A stretch of DNA of 64,000 bases from Penicillus capitatus (lineage: Eukaryota > Chlorophyta). Numbering within the stretch: position 1 is the first letter of the stretch; each line of letters opens with the position of its first letter. The notes under the pieces are model-generated. The model worked only from the letters and a program-made list of their open reading frames with translations. It searched no databases and had not been told where the DNA came from. This document shows, piece by piece, positions 33,800 through 43,272 of this stretch. The stretch is taken from NCBI GenBank assembly GCA_965649825.1, contig OZ287696.1, positions 2,108,001 through 2,172,000 of the forward strand, read 5' to 3'. The position numbers and the translations under genes are program-made.

Positions 33800-34834
33800 A
33801 GAATCGGAGAATGGATGGATGGTACTTGCAAATGCGAGAAAGGTGGCCCTGACCATGTCTTCAAGAAATCGGAGACGGGATTGTCGAATGGTGTTAAGAG
33901 ATCCTCTTCTTTTCCCCATAAGACCAACATGGGACATTCGATTTGCCGCACCACATCCTGTGGACGCGGCCCTCCAGGACTTGAATTGGTTTCGGACAAG
34001 GTAGTGGGCATCAGGATAGGTGATGACCTGCTAGGACGGAGACGAAGACATCGAGGGCTCCTTCGTCTTGGGAAGGGGATAAGAAGATCTTAACCAGTTC
34101 ATCGTCCACCGCCTCTTTGTTGCGATAGATATTGGTAAGAACCGATCGAATGGTCTCTTCTGTTGCCAGACGATCGAAGAGGTATTGAGCAATGGGCCGA
34201 ATCGAAAGCAAGAGATCAAAGAGCAAAAAGACCGGCAAGAACACACGAATCCTCCAGTCGTCTTTGAGGCCTTTATTGTTCATCGCACCGGCACAGTTGA
34301 GCAGCGCAATGCCTATGACTCGCTCCTGCATCTTGACGGTGGCCTAAGAAAAGCATTGAGGTGGTGAAAATGTGTGAGAGATAGAGGAAGGATGTCACCA
34401 TGAGAGAGGCCAAACTGCCGATGGAGTTGCCGACGATGACGAAAGGTGCGTCGATCTATTCCGTTGCGAAATCGATGATCAGATCACGCCAGAGTTCCAT
34501 ACTGTACTAAACAGGCGCTTTCTCAGATCCTCCGAATCCAAGCAGATCCACAGCATAAACCTCCATCCACACCACTCCTTGTCAACAAGAGCCAGGTATG
34601 AAGCAGCGTGGACCCTGTACGGTGCAGGACTGTGCCAGGACGGGGATGTTTTGTCGGAAATGCAGGAGGGATGCGGCGAAGCCGTGTGCGAGGAGCACAG
34701 GGGGTCCCTCTCCAACGATCTACATTCCAGACGCACGTCTCATTCCAACCGCGTGCGTACGTGCATGCGTTCGATCAGACCAAGTAGTTAATGCTTTTAT
34801 CCCGCCACGTCCAACTTCGCGTTTTCTTTTGCAT
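33800..34834 (-). pseudogene. Alpha/beta hydrolase, chloroplast-type, with two in-frame amber stops
   Basis: Resembles plant and algal plastid alpha/beta hydrolases of the At4g36530/pheophytinase-like group. Start ATG at 34834 (MQKKTRSWTWRDKSINYL). A 66-nt intron leads to the oxyanion-hole loop GPPVLLAHGFAASLLHFRQ; a second intron is followed by VYAVDLLGFGGSEKAPV. Then come an in-frame TAG, YSMELWRDLIIDFATE, another in-frame TAG, and the nucleophile elbow FVIVGNSIGS. After a 56-nt intron, ERVIGIALLNCAGAM continues in frame; after another, GPRPQDVVRQIECPMLVLWG and the acid-bearing loop KEEDLLTP. The C-terminal catalytic His region is not recognisable. Because TAG ends several intact genes here, the two TAGs are nonsense changes. 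Exon phases are otherwise preserved, so inactivation looks recent. Confidence 0.7.
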
Positions 34835-35089
34835 CTCCGCCACGGTTTTTCGTCTCCATTTCGCAACGGCGACAGTTCAACCGACGTGCTTTCGTCGAAT
34901 CTTGCTCGACAGACAATCGAATGCCTCCGGGGCGCGTCCCGTTGCTGATGGAGAAAGAGTGGCGTGACACGAGAGCCATCAACGCCGACACAGCGTCCGA
35001 GTGTTTGGCCGCTGCCGGCCGCGGAGATGATGTGCATAGTTTCTTGTGTTCGTACACTGACCGACAGCACACAAGTCGTGTCGAATCTG

Positions 35090-35936
35090 ATGGATGCCAA
35101 GTCTTCTCGCGAGGCTCAAAACGCCTCTAACACACGACGCGCGTCGCTCGTTGGCTGTAATTATCTTAGCACAAAAACAGCGTTGAAGGGATGCGTGGCG
35201 GACGTCGAGTATTGGCGCAGTGTACTCACTCGCACTTTTGGCTTTGAAGACGGCAACGTGACGCGTATCGTCGACGAAGGGGACGATTCTGTAGGCCGGC
35301 CAACTGGCAGAAACATTAAACGGGAGCTGCGACGCATTGTCAAAGCCTCCCAGCCTGGAGATGTCGTTTTCTTTCATTTCAGCGGTTACGGCGCTCAAGT
35401 GTGCCTGCAGACGAAAACGGCGATGACGAAGACGATGGTCTCGACGAGACGATCGTCCCAAGCGATCTCAATCTCATCACGGACGATGAGTTGCGAGGCA
35501 TTGTATCAGATCTTCCATCAGGTCACAATGATTGTTGGATGGGATGCTTGATAGATGTGGCGATTTGCCAGGTGTCAAATTCACAATGGTCGCTGATTGC
35601 GGTCGGAGTGGTGGTCTTCTCGACCATCGCCGTATCGCAGTTAAAGGCCGGACGACAGATAGCGAGGCTTCGGAGAACGGTCCTTAAGAAGATGCCGCCG
35701 AGATAAGAATCCTCCGCAGTGCAGCAGACAAACGAGATCGCTGCATCTCGCAAAAGACTTTCGCCGCCATGCGAGAAGAGAGCATCGATGCTCTGAATGC
35801 CGGTCTGTATCCGGACACTCAACTGTTTCGAAATGATGGAGTGCTGTTGGTAGTCGCGGACGATGAAGACGACGTAGAATTTCGCTCCGACATTGACGAT
35901 CCAGGTTTCGTAAATGATTATCGGGTCATCCTTTGA
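35090..35936 (+). pseudogene. Type II metacaspase relic lacking both catalytic residues
   Basis: N-terminal p20-like domain starts ATG 35090: RRASLVGCNYLSTKTALKGC, then PTGRNIKRELRRIV and VVFFHFSGYGAQV. Active metacaspases have SGHG here, so the catalytic His is Tyr. Two extra bases (GTGTG for GTG at about 35400) shift the frame into PADENGDDEDDGLDETIVPS then DLNLITDDELRGIVSDLPSG. A 49-50-nt intron is followed by VKFTMVADCGRSGGLLD, where type II enzymes have SDSCHSGGLID, so the catalytic Cys is Gly. A later piece (KTFAAMREESIDALNAG) fits the type II linker; the C-terminal p10 domain is missing. The wording of the motif block is typical of type II (plant/algal) metacaspases. Confidence 0.75.
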
Positions 35937-36397
35937 AAAACGAGGACTTTGTGTGTTGTAGCTATTCTAGTATCACCATGTCAGTCGTACGAATCTGCGT
36001 ACGAAGTTACAGGTGTGTTTGTGTGACATCTCACGCTTTGCATGAAGACAGACATGCATGCGTCATTGTAGACACGGAAGGACGGTCGTTTGGTGTGTTT
36101 ACGCATTCTCTCGTACATATCATTTCAAGTTATTCTGCTCAAGAACTGCACTCCCTGACGTATCGCGGTCTCATCATGAAGGTTCACGAAGTCACTCTTT
36201 TTATTCGCTTTTAGATCATACTTTTCTTCGTTTTAAGCGCGTCGATTACTCAAGCTTTCGTCGTTTGATCAAAGTCCTGGGCTGGAATGTACACCAAACA
36301 ATGCCGGTCGACATCTGTTCATTGATTGATGGATAAAAGAGAGGTGCATGTATGGATATCATTAGTATGCGACCACAATGATGTCGTACGCTTTGCA
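35937..36397. other. Unassigned stretch between metacaspase relic and TMEM234 relic
   Basis: About 460 bp, AT-richer, with two 92-93-codon plus frames that contain nothing recognisable. It probably holds the decayed C-terminal part of the metacaspase and the upstream region of the next gene. Confidence 0.35.
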
Positions 36398-36776
36398 ATG
36401 CAAGTGACCCTTGCGGTAGTGATCGGCTTGGTCCGGGGCTTCACCAATCCGTTAATCAAAACTGGCAGCGCTTGTCTTAAGGAAAAGCGATTGGCACAGC
36501 GCGCAACGGAACGAATCGCGTAGCAAAGCGTACGACTTCTACTAACGACGCCTTCTTTTCTCGTACCTCAAGTACTCAACGTGTGCGGCTCGGTGGCCTT
36601 TGCGGCATTGCTGACGGTTGGAGACCTGAGTATCGTCGCACCGGTCGCAAACGCAGTCTCACCTCGCCGCGAACACCGTCGTAGATCTGTCACTCGGCGA
36701 GAGGTTTCGTCCGGGATATCTGCTAACGGGATTGAGCGGTGTGGCCATTGGAATTGCGTTGTGCTCATCGAGCTGA
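36398..36776 (+). pseudogene. TMEM234-like small multidrug-type membrane protein, frameshifted
   Basis: Matches the TMEM234 family (DMT superfamily, four helices). Exon 1 starts at 36398: VTLAVVIGLVRGFTNPLIKT. Exon 2 has VLNVCGSVAFAALLTVGDLS and IVAPVANAVS. The next helix, LAANTVVDLSLGERF and PGYLLTGLSGVAIGIALCSS, is one base out of register: an extra C in TCACCTCGCC at about 36660 breaks the frame. The TGA at 36774 ends the second frame. It is either a recent pseudogene or a sequencing error; the neighbourhood of other damaged genes favours decay. Function of the family is unknown. Confidence 0.6.
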
Positions 36777-36834
36777 AGAAATGCGGGGGGATTTGAAGGA
36801 GGAGCTAGGAGGAATCCACAGCCTCACGCGCACA

Positions 36835-39160
36835 GGTCTTCCGTGTGATACAGAAATGTCAGTCCGTGGGGAAGATGCCACCGTCCATCTGTCATGAGGT
36901 TCTCGTTCGACTGATGGACGTCCTGAGAACCTACGCTGCTTCAAAATTGAAACTTGTTTCAGCAGAATGCGCATCGAGCGTCTTCAGAAGCGAAGCAGTG
37001 ACGGAAAAGTGTCTAGGTGAGTTACTCTTTTACACAAGATGATGTGACAGAAGAGTGATTTCGCAGAGACGCTGCTTCACCTGCTTAAAGAGAATGATAT
37101 GACAAGTCTTGTACCAATGTATTGGACGCTGTTTCAGCATCTCCTCAATCTTATGTACTTGAAAAAGAGGCAGACGACAAACGAAGTGCGCGAGGTTGAT
37201 GTGACCGCTAGATGCTGTACTCTTGGCATTGCAGATCAGGATTTTGACGTTGCAGTGTTTAGCAGTCTTGCTGCGAACGGTGATTGCGGAATAGAAGAGA
37301 CTGAAGGAAGAAGCTCTTTACCAGACAAACTTGAACAACTGCCTTGCCTTTGCTGTTTACCAGTGCTTTGCCAAAATACACGAAGAACATCCTCGAGGCA
37401 TCTCACTCTTTTCTCATTCATTTCTGAGCCAGATCACTCTTCCAGGAGACAAGGAGGTTGCAAAGGGAGCTTTTGCTGTGTTACGGTTGTTGCTGGATTT
37501 GTTCTCCGTCCGCGCTTTGTGGTTTGGAGTGCTGCCCGCTGCTGCAACAGAACTCTCAGCGTTGCTCAGTGCCGTAGGTAACAACTCTTTTATGGCGGTC
37601 TCGGCATGCGTGTGACCAGATGTCTGTCTCTTCAAGAAAGATGGTGCAGAGCAGAGAGGCAGTTCTGCCATGGTCTCGAACGACAGAGGATGCCATTCAC
37701 CTCCTTTCACACCTCCTATGCTTTGTCCTGAACGACGAGCACGTTCGTCAATTGGTACCACCTCAGACAATGAAACCGTACGTTCCCTTGAAGAGCGACC
37801 TTTCCTTGTCATGCATAACATCCCATTGTGGTCTAGTAAATCGCCTCTGCTTCAACTGCAAGAAATGAGTGAGAGGGTGTGCCGAGATGGGAGTCACACA
37901 GAGAAGGACACGGATCTATTGCAAATGGAAGACATCAAGAAATCGTCAGCTGTTGAAGGTGACGCATGCAAAAGGGTTCACATTTTGGGGAAGGATCGTG
38001 GTGAGGGTAGGCTCATGGGAATGGTTTCAGTTTAGTAGCAAAAAGGTCGAGAAGCTGATTGAACAGTGTCTCGGCCCACTCGTGCATCATACTCATACAA
38101 ATGTGGAATCGCTTTGGCCGAAGGTCTGTACGGTGCCAAACGATGGAGGAGGATTTTTGAGATCTTTTTCTTCGCAGGTGTCAGTCAGTTGATCCAAAGC
38201 TGCAAGATCTGTTTGCAATCGTGTGTGCAAGATCTCTTACGTGTCCTTCTGACACTTTCCCTCGATCCCTTTTCCAAAGTGAGCATCTCGCATCGTCACT
38301 CCATCGAAACTGAGCCGTCATTGACTAAGGTGTCCAGTTCCTGTCAGTCTGCCATTGATTACGTGAAGGAGCAGCTGTCAGGAAAGCCCAAAGCTTGCGA
38401 TTTCGCACTTGGCTTGGAGACTGCTATTGAATCGCTGGTCAAGGAGCAGATCACAGGTTTGGCGGATGCTATCAGAAGCTCAGAAGCAAACACGCAAACA
38501 TCAGCGCACCTGCTGACCGTAGCATACGTGTAGCAGGTTCTTTCTAATGATCCTCGACATCAGGTCACATAATTCTGCAGACAGCGATCGCTTTGCTTCG
38601 TGGGTCCTGGATGATATGCAGCTGCTTGAGCGTCTCTATCGTGCATGGATCGCGGCCTTTGCCTTTGACACCAGTGCCATGGATGCACTGTATCGCTGCA
38701 CAGACGGAATCCGAAGTCTCAAAGTGTCAGATCGTGGCTCTCTGCTCTCCACTGGCATTCCAAAGATGCCACCTGCTCTGGCGTTTATGACCGAGCATCA
38801 CACATACACAGCTCTGTCGCAGTGCATCAGGTCAGCGAGCAGCGCGATCGCCACAAACCGCATATCTGCTTCAGGTATCCCATTTGGTGCATTCAATGAC
38901 CAACCACCCCAATGTCCACAAAGTTGGACGGCTACTGCACGACAGTGCCTCTCTCGACGAGATCTGCCAGTCCGGACGCCGTGAAGGCCGATGTGCTGAA
39001 GGGATTTGATTGTGTGCAGAACATCGAGCTGGTAACTGGGGAGTTCACAGTCGAGCACAGACAGACGACGACATCCTCCCAGAAACTCAGGACACACGAT
39101 CTCCAGGAGCGCTACAAAGAAATCATCGACGCCCTTTACTGTGAATCGAACACGTGTTGA
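36835..39160 (+). CDS. Unrecognised helical-repeat protein, possibly damaged
   Basis: A chain of plus-strand coding-like blocks rich in amphipathic helices: HEVLVRLMDVLRTYAASKLK (36885), NDMTSLVPMYWTLFQHLLNL (37093), AFAVYQCFAKIHEEHPRGIS (37350), KEVAKGAFAVLRLLLDLFSV (37450), AIDYVKEQLSGKPKACDFAL (38350), RFASWVLDDMQLLERLYRAW (38590) and SPDAVKADVLKGFDCVQNIE (38970). The style suggests an alpha-solenoid or tethering-complex subunit, but I cannot name the family. Some junctions take normal introns, for example 34 nt at about 38534. Others, such as 38830-38970, do not resolve cleanly. No confident start; boundaries are approximate. Confidence 0.45.
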
Positions 39161-39290
39161 AACAATGACAGACATCATTGAGAGGCATGTAACGACAACA
39201 GTTCCTGTTCTATTGGATGCAGCTCCCCTGTGAAAACGAGAATGGCGCGCCGAAATCGATGCTGCTGCGTTCAGACAGCGTTCCAAAGTG

Positions 39291-39558
39291 TCGCCAAGAT
39301 TCCCCTGTCGAGGTGACTGTCTTGTTGATCAAGGGTCAGGTGTTCTCAGGGGCACTGGCTGTCTTGTCACATGGGCTCAATGGGGGCCAAAGGGCCGTTT
39401 TCTGTGGTGCTGGCAGCGAGCTGACTCACCTGCGTAGGAAGTCGCGTCATCGCGCATGTATTTAATCGGCGATTCGAACCGTTCTAGACCTTGCTCTGAA
39501 CAACTTTCAAAGCCTTCCACTGTGTTCTGTCTTCTCGCGGCCCCGACCGGCAAAACTT
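39291..39558 (+). promoter_or_regulatory. Upstream module, copy 3 (upstream of intact family gene)
   Basis: Starts TCGCCAAGATTCCCC and runs to the leader of the intact family gene (ATG 39580). Shared landmarks with the modules at 24815 and 29874 are GGTGACTGTCTTGTT, TCTTGTCAC, TAGGAAGTCGCGTCATCGC, an AT element TATTTAATC (about 39458), ACCTTGCTCTGA and CCCGACCGGC. The AT element about 110 bp before the ATG could be the core promoter. The left edge is sharp in all three copies. Confidence 0.6.
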
Positions 39559-39579
39559 CTTTCGACAACCGAAGAAGAA

Positions 39580-40074
39580 ATGGCAGCCCCCGCCCCGCAT
39601 GTCCAAGCCGTCCTCGCTCACCTCGACCTGCATTTCGTCCACGTCCAGGCATACAACATCTTTCTGAACGCGGTGGAGAGGTCTTTGTTGTTGCAACATG
39701 GACCCCACGTTCTCCACAATCGGCTTGATGCCATACCGTTCCACCACGCCCCGACGTTGTATTACAAGACATTCGAAGTGCTGCGAGAAATGCAGTTGTT
39801 GGCGGTCACGGGACAAGCGGGCGGCGAAAATGACGTTAGGACGTGGGCGGATATTTGCATATCCGTGCGTGGCATCCTCGTCCACAAACAATACATTCTT
39901 CCCGACGACCAAGACTCCTTCTTTGCCATCGCAGAACGCATGGCACAATTGCGCATGGACGTTGCCCAAGGGAGGGTTGCGTTTATGCAACAAATGGGAC
40001 AAGGAATCGCTAACAACTTTATAACTTTGATTGCACACGTCATTCATGTTGCGAACACTGGGGCGCCTGTCTGA
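39580..40074 (+). CDS. Repeat-associated protein family, copy C (intact, 164 aa)
   Basis: Uninterrupted 164-residue protein of unknown function, the only intact member of a three-copy family in this window. It opens MAAPAPHVQAVLAHLDLHFV and continues YNIFLNAVERSLLLQHG, LYYKTFEVLREMQLLAVTG, ENDVRTWADICISVRG, LPDDQDSFFAIAERMAQLR, GQGIANNFITLIAHV and IHVANTGAPV. It is soluble, largely helical by composition, with no signal peptide or membrane segment and no recognisable catalytic motif. The most conserved parts among copies are Y+T.EV.R.M, RTW, a D.FF...ER...LR motif and the IAHxIxVA tail. It has no intron, unlike most genes here. The upstream module and the 60-bp 3' flank are also duplicated, as in a mobile or amplified unit. 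Domestication from a virus or transposon is possible but unproven. Confidence 0.6.
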   Translation: MAAPAPHVQAVLAHLDLHFVHVQAYNIFLNAVERSLLLQHGPHVLHNRLDAIPFHHAPTLYYKTFEVLREMQLLAVTGQAGGENDVRTWADICISVRGILVHKQYILPDDQDSFFAIAERMAQLRMDVAQGRVAFMQQMGQGIANNFITLIAHVIHVANTGAPV

Positions 40075-40130
40075 CGATCGCTTTAACCAAATACACATCA
40101 TCTCACGGCCTCGTCGCGCTAACGCACTAA

Positions 40131-41210
40131 ACGTGTGATGTTACCTCTCGTCGAAGAAGTACGTCCCGAAACGCCCTAGTCGACCGCATCTCATCGATTT
40201 CGATCGATCTCTACCTCAATTTGAACGGTTCTCGCGCTTCGCGAGTCATACCAAACCGCAGGTCACACAATTCTCACACTTTTCGACCTGTACTCTCAGA
40301 AATCCCCGACTGTGGAGACACCTCATGTCTCTCTATCGTCTCACGGTATACAAGTCACACTTCTCACTCTTTTGCTAAAATACTTTTTGGAAGTGTTAAT
40401 TGCATGAGTGTCGTCCTGCCTTTACCAAGACCCATTCAAATCTCACACTTTTCAGGTCACACTATTTGTTACACTTTCTGGATATCGGTACTGAGAAGTT
40501 TTTAACGGCCTGGGTGCGAACATTCAAAATTCTCACTCTTTCTGATAGGTCACACTATTTGTTACACTTTCTGGATATCGGTACTAAGAAGTTTTTAACG
40601 GTCTGGGTGCGAACATTCAAAATTCTCACTTTTTCTTATAGGTCACACTTCTTACTTATTTGTCGACAACATCCGTTTTTGTCACACTTAGTCTGTGGTG
40701 TTCATGGCACCTCAGCCTGCTCAGATGTGGATTATTGCTATTACCTGGCCGATCTCTCATCTTTCTCACTCTTTTTAGCTTGTGTGTTCGTCATTCATCA
40801 TCAGGATCTCAATTCTGCTGATACTGTTTTTCTGGATGCGTTATTTTACCCCTCCGTTTGATCTGTTGTTTTCAATTGGCTGAATATCACTCATCTCACT
40901 CTTTCTGGTCAGTCTGCTGAAGATGTGAAGACCTTGTACTCCTCTTCATGTCGCATTGGATGTCGTTTTCGGATGCTGTACTTTCCAGATCTCAGGAAGA
41001 GGCTTTTTCTGCCTTCTCCGCCTCGAACATGTCGTGCTGTGACATTCTACACATTAAGGTCGTCTCACCCTAGTTTCTGTCTGTTCAGCGAAAAGCCTCG
41101 AGCTTCTCTGTAAGCCAATCGATAGCGCCGTTTTCGCATCGACAGAATCCGCGATCCACTCAGCTACGTCACTGACTGGAAAACTCACATACTCTTACTC
41201 GCGAATTGAC
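40131..41210 (+). repeat. 5' region of a retroelement with 93-bp tandem monomers
   Basis: About 1.1 kb with no credible gene. It contains two direct 93-bp repeats (40455-40547 and 40548-40640, each starting GGTCACACTATTTG) and the start of a third (40641). A loose motif CTCACACTTTT / CTCACTCTTTT recurs many times between 40270 and 40905, including inside the repeats. Tandem monomers ahead of gag-like and pol-like ORFs resemble the promoter monomers of some LINE elements. Confidence 0.6.
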
Positions 41211-43197
41211 GTGCGACTCACATTACTGGCTGCCAGAACCCTCATGAATCCTGGACCCAGCAACTGTGACACTGTCATGAACGACAACGACTCAGCCAAC
41301 GATCAAGATCAGAACACGGGATCCTATGCATCCAAACGGATGCGTATCAGAAAACGAGCTCAAGGACGTGTGACTGCCAAAAAGAAACACCTGCAAGTTG
41401 CACAGAAGATACTCAACGAAGAAGACAACACTGTCACAGTTAAGCGTCTGGATCTCGGCCGTACACCACCTCAAAAAGCCTGGGAACCCCTCTGTATGGA
41501 CTGTCACACTCCGGCCGAGTTCATGTAGGCCTTCAGGAAAACTCTTCTGGAAGACAGAAAGGCTCACATCAATGCAACAGTCAAGAAAAAGGAATTCAAA
41601 ATCTCCCTCTCCAAGTGGACTGCAATGGCCAAGAACGGCAAGATACCTTTGCATTTCACAAGGGAGCCTGGTACCAAGCAAACCAGATCTACAGCAGACC
41701 AGCTCCTAGCATTCGACGCTGCCTATAAGAAATAGCTGGAGGATCTGGAGGATCTCATCAGAGCCACAGATCCAGATATCACCAACAGATTTACAGACCG
41801 CAGAACCTTCATTCAGAGATCTTTGATGTGTATCCACATCTATGTGGATGATAGCCATCCTGTAGTTTTCACTGATGATGCCATCAACAGCATGAAAACA
41901 GAGCTCCTGGTTCATGCGAGAAAGACAATTGGACTCGCAGATTCCAATGCCAAGATCACCAGATTAACAGACCAGATGTTTAACATGGCAGCGTACCACG
42001 ACGATGACAAGATTTCTGATGTCTACATTCAAAACCATCAGGTCACAGTCCAAGCTGACGAGGCTGTGAAAAACATCAAACCCACCAAACAAGAAGAATC
42101 CATGTCTCAGTTGAAGAAAGACTTTATGAGATGGGCCGATGACAGATTCGAACAACAACTTGGTCGTCCTTTCAGCCTGCCTCAATCTCACCGACAAGGC
42201 CACCAGTCTAGGCTCAGAACAGGCCTAACTTGAGGGGCAAACCTCCATTCAATGGTCCTCCCTCTCAGCCACGGGCTCCTGCCTCATTCCAATCTCAGTT
42301 TCCTCCTCACTCTTTTCCGGCATATCACCAGTATGACCCAGATTACTCTATGCATCCACCTCAGATGCATCCATCCTTGCAACATCCTCCAATGCATCAT
42401 GCTGGCAACCAGTTCATTCCAGATCAGGCCATGTTCAATCCTTTCAACCAAGGAAACTACAATCCTGTTCAGCAGAACTTTGTCGGCCCTAGAAACCCTC
42501 CCCGGCCCAGCCAGATTTCCCTCCAGAAAGTCCAAGAACAACAAGAATCAAGCCAAGGAGAAGAATCCAAGCAACAAGGACAACAATCCTCAGTCAAAAA
42601 ACTGATGTGGTACAGAGCAGAAGTCCCGTCTCCGTGTCACACTTTCAGCTATATCGTAAGGGGCCATGTCTCCTCCAAGACACCTCTGACTCTCGCTTTC
42701 GATCAAGGCGTCTTCTTGACAAACTCATTACCTCATTCATGATGCAGACCCAATCTCACTCTGACTCGGAAGAACAAGTCTCAGTTCACATTATCAAACC
42801 AGATCACGTAAGAGTACCCTTTAGTGATCGTGACCTTGAACTACTTTCTAGAGGTCTCAGGTGGATCCCCAGCCAACCCATGGTTCTACATGCTTCTTTG
42901 GACACCTCCTTTGAAGGTCACCTAGCCAGATCCCAGATCCATTACTCTCCTGACTCCTCAAATGCATCTAAACTTGGCAACCTGCCACCGAGTTTCAGCA
43001 GCTTTGCCAAAGCTTTCGTCATCAGTGACTCCAAGAATCGCTCCTCCGAAGATCTCACTCCGACAACAGCTCCATCTATGTATGTACCACATATTCTGTT
43101 TATCAGAAAGCGCGTACGTGCCCTCTTTTCTGTAGTCTCACGACTCTTTTCTGTCTCTTTTCCGAGGTCGACCTTCTGCACACACGGTCGTTTTTGA
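41211..43197 (+). mobile_element. Decayed non-LTR or Penelope-like retroelement (Gag-like ORF and start of pol)
   Basis: The first frame (41211-42233) encodes a basic then acidic gag-like protein (KRMRIRKRAQGRVTAKKKH, FKISLSKWTAMAKNG, DMRWADDRFEQQ-like end) and is interrupted by in-frame TAG codons at about 41526 and 41733. A shifted frame (42230-42742) gives a Pro/His/Gln/Asn-rich tail (PPQMHPSLQHPPMHH). From 42607 another frame reads KPDHVRVPFSDRDLELLSRG then LRWIPSQPMV. This is the L+.GL+F.P motif found just ahead of the reverse transcriptase in Penelope-like and some LINE proteins. No RT follows; the element stops about 70 bp before ALKBH8, so it is truncated. Confidence 0.5.
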
Positions 43198-43272
43198 AAG
43201 AAGATTGAGATTCCACTCTCCACTGGACCGTCTGTACGAACATGCAAAACATTTCTCTCTAAATGTCTTCTA

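Noticed and set aside
38870-38970. A protein-like frame (LVHSMTNHPNVHKVGRLLHD) in the helical-repeat gene.
   Set aside because: It is out of phase with both upstream and downstream coding blocks. An intron ending at about 38959 keeps the frame without it, so I could not include it with confidence.
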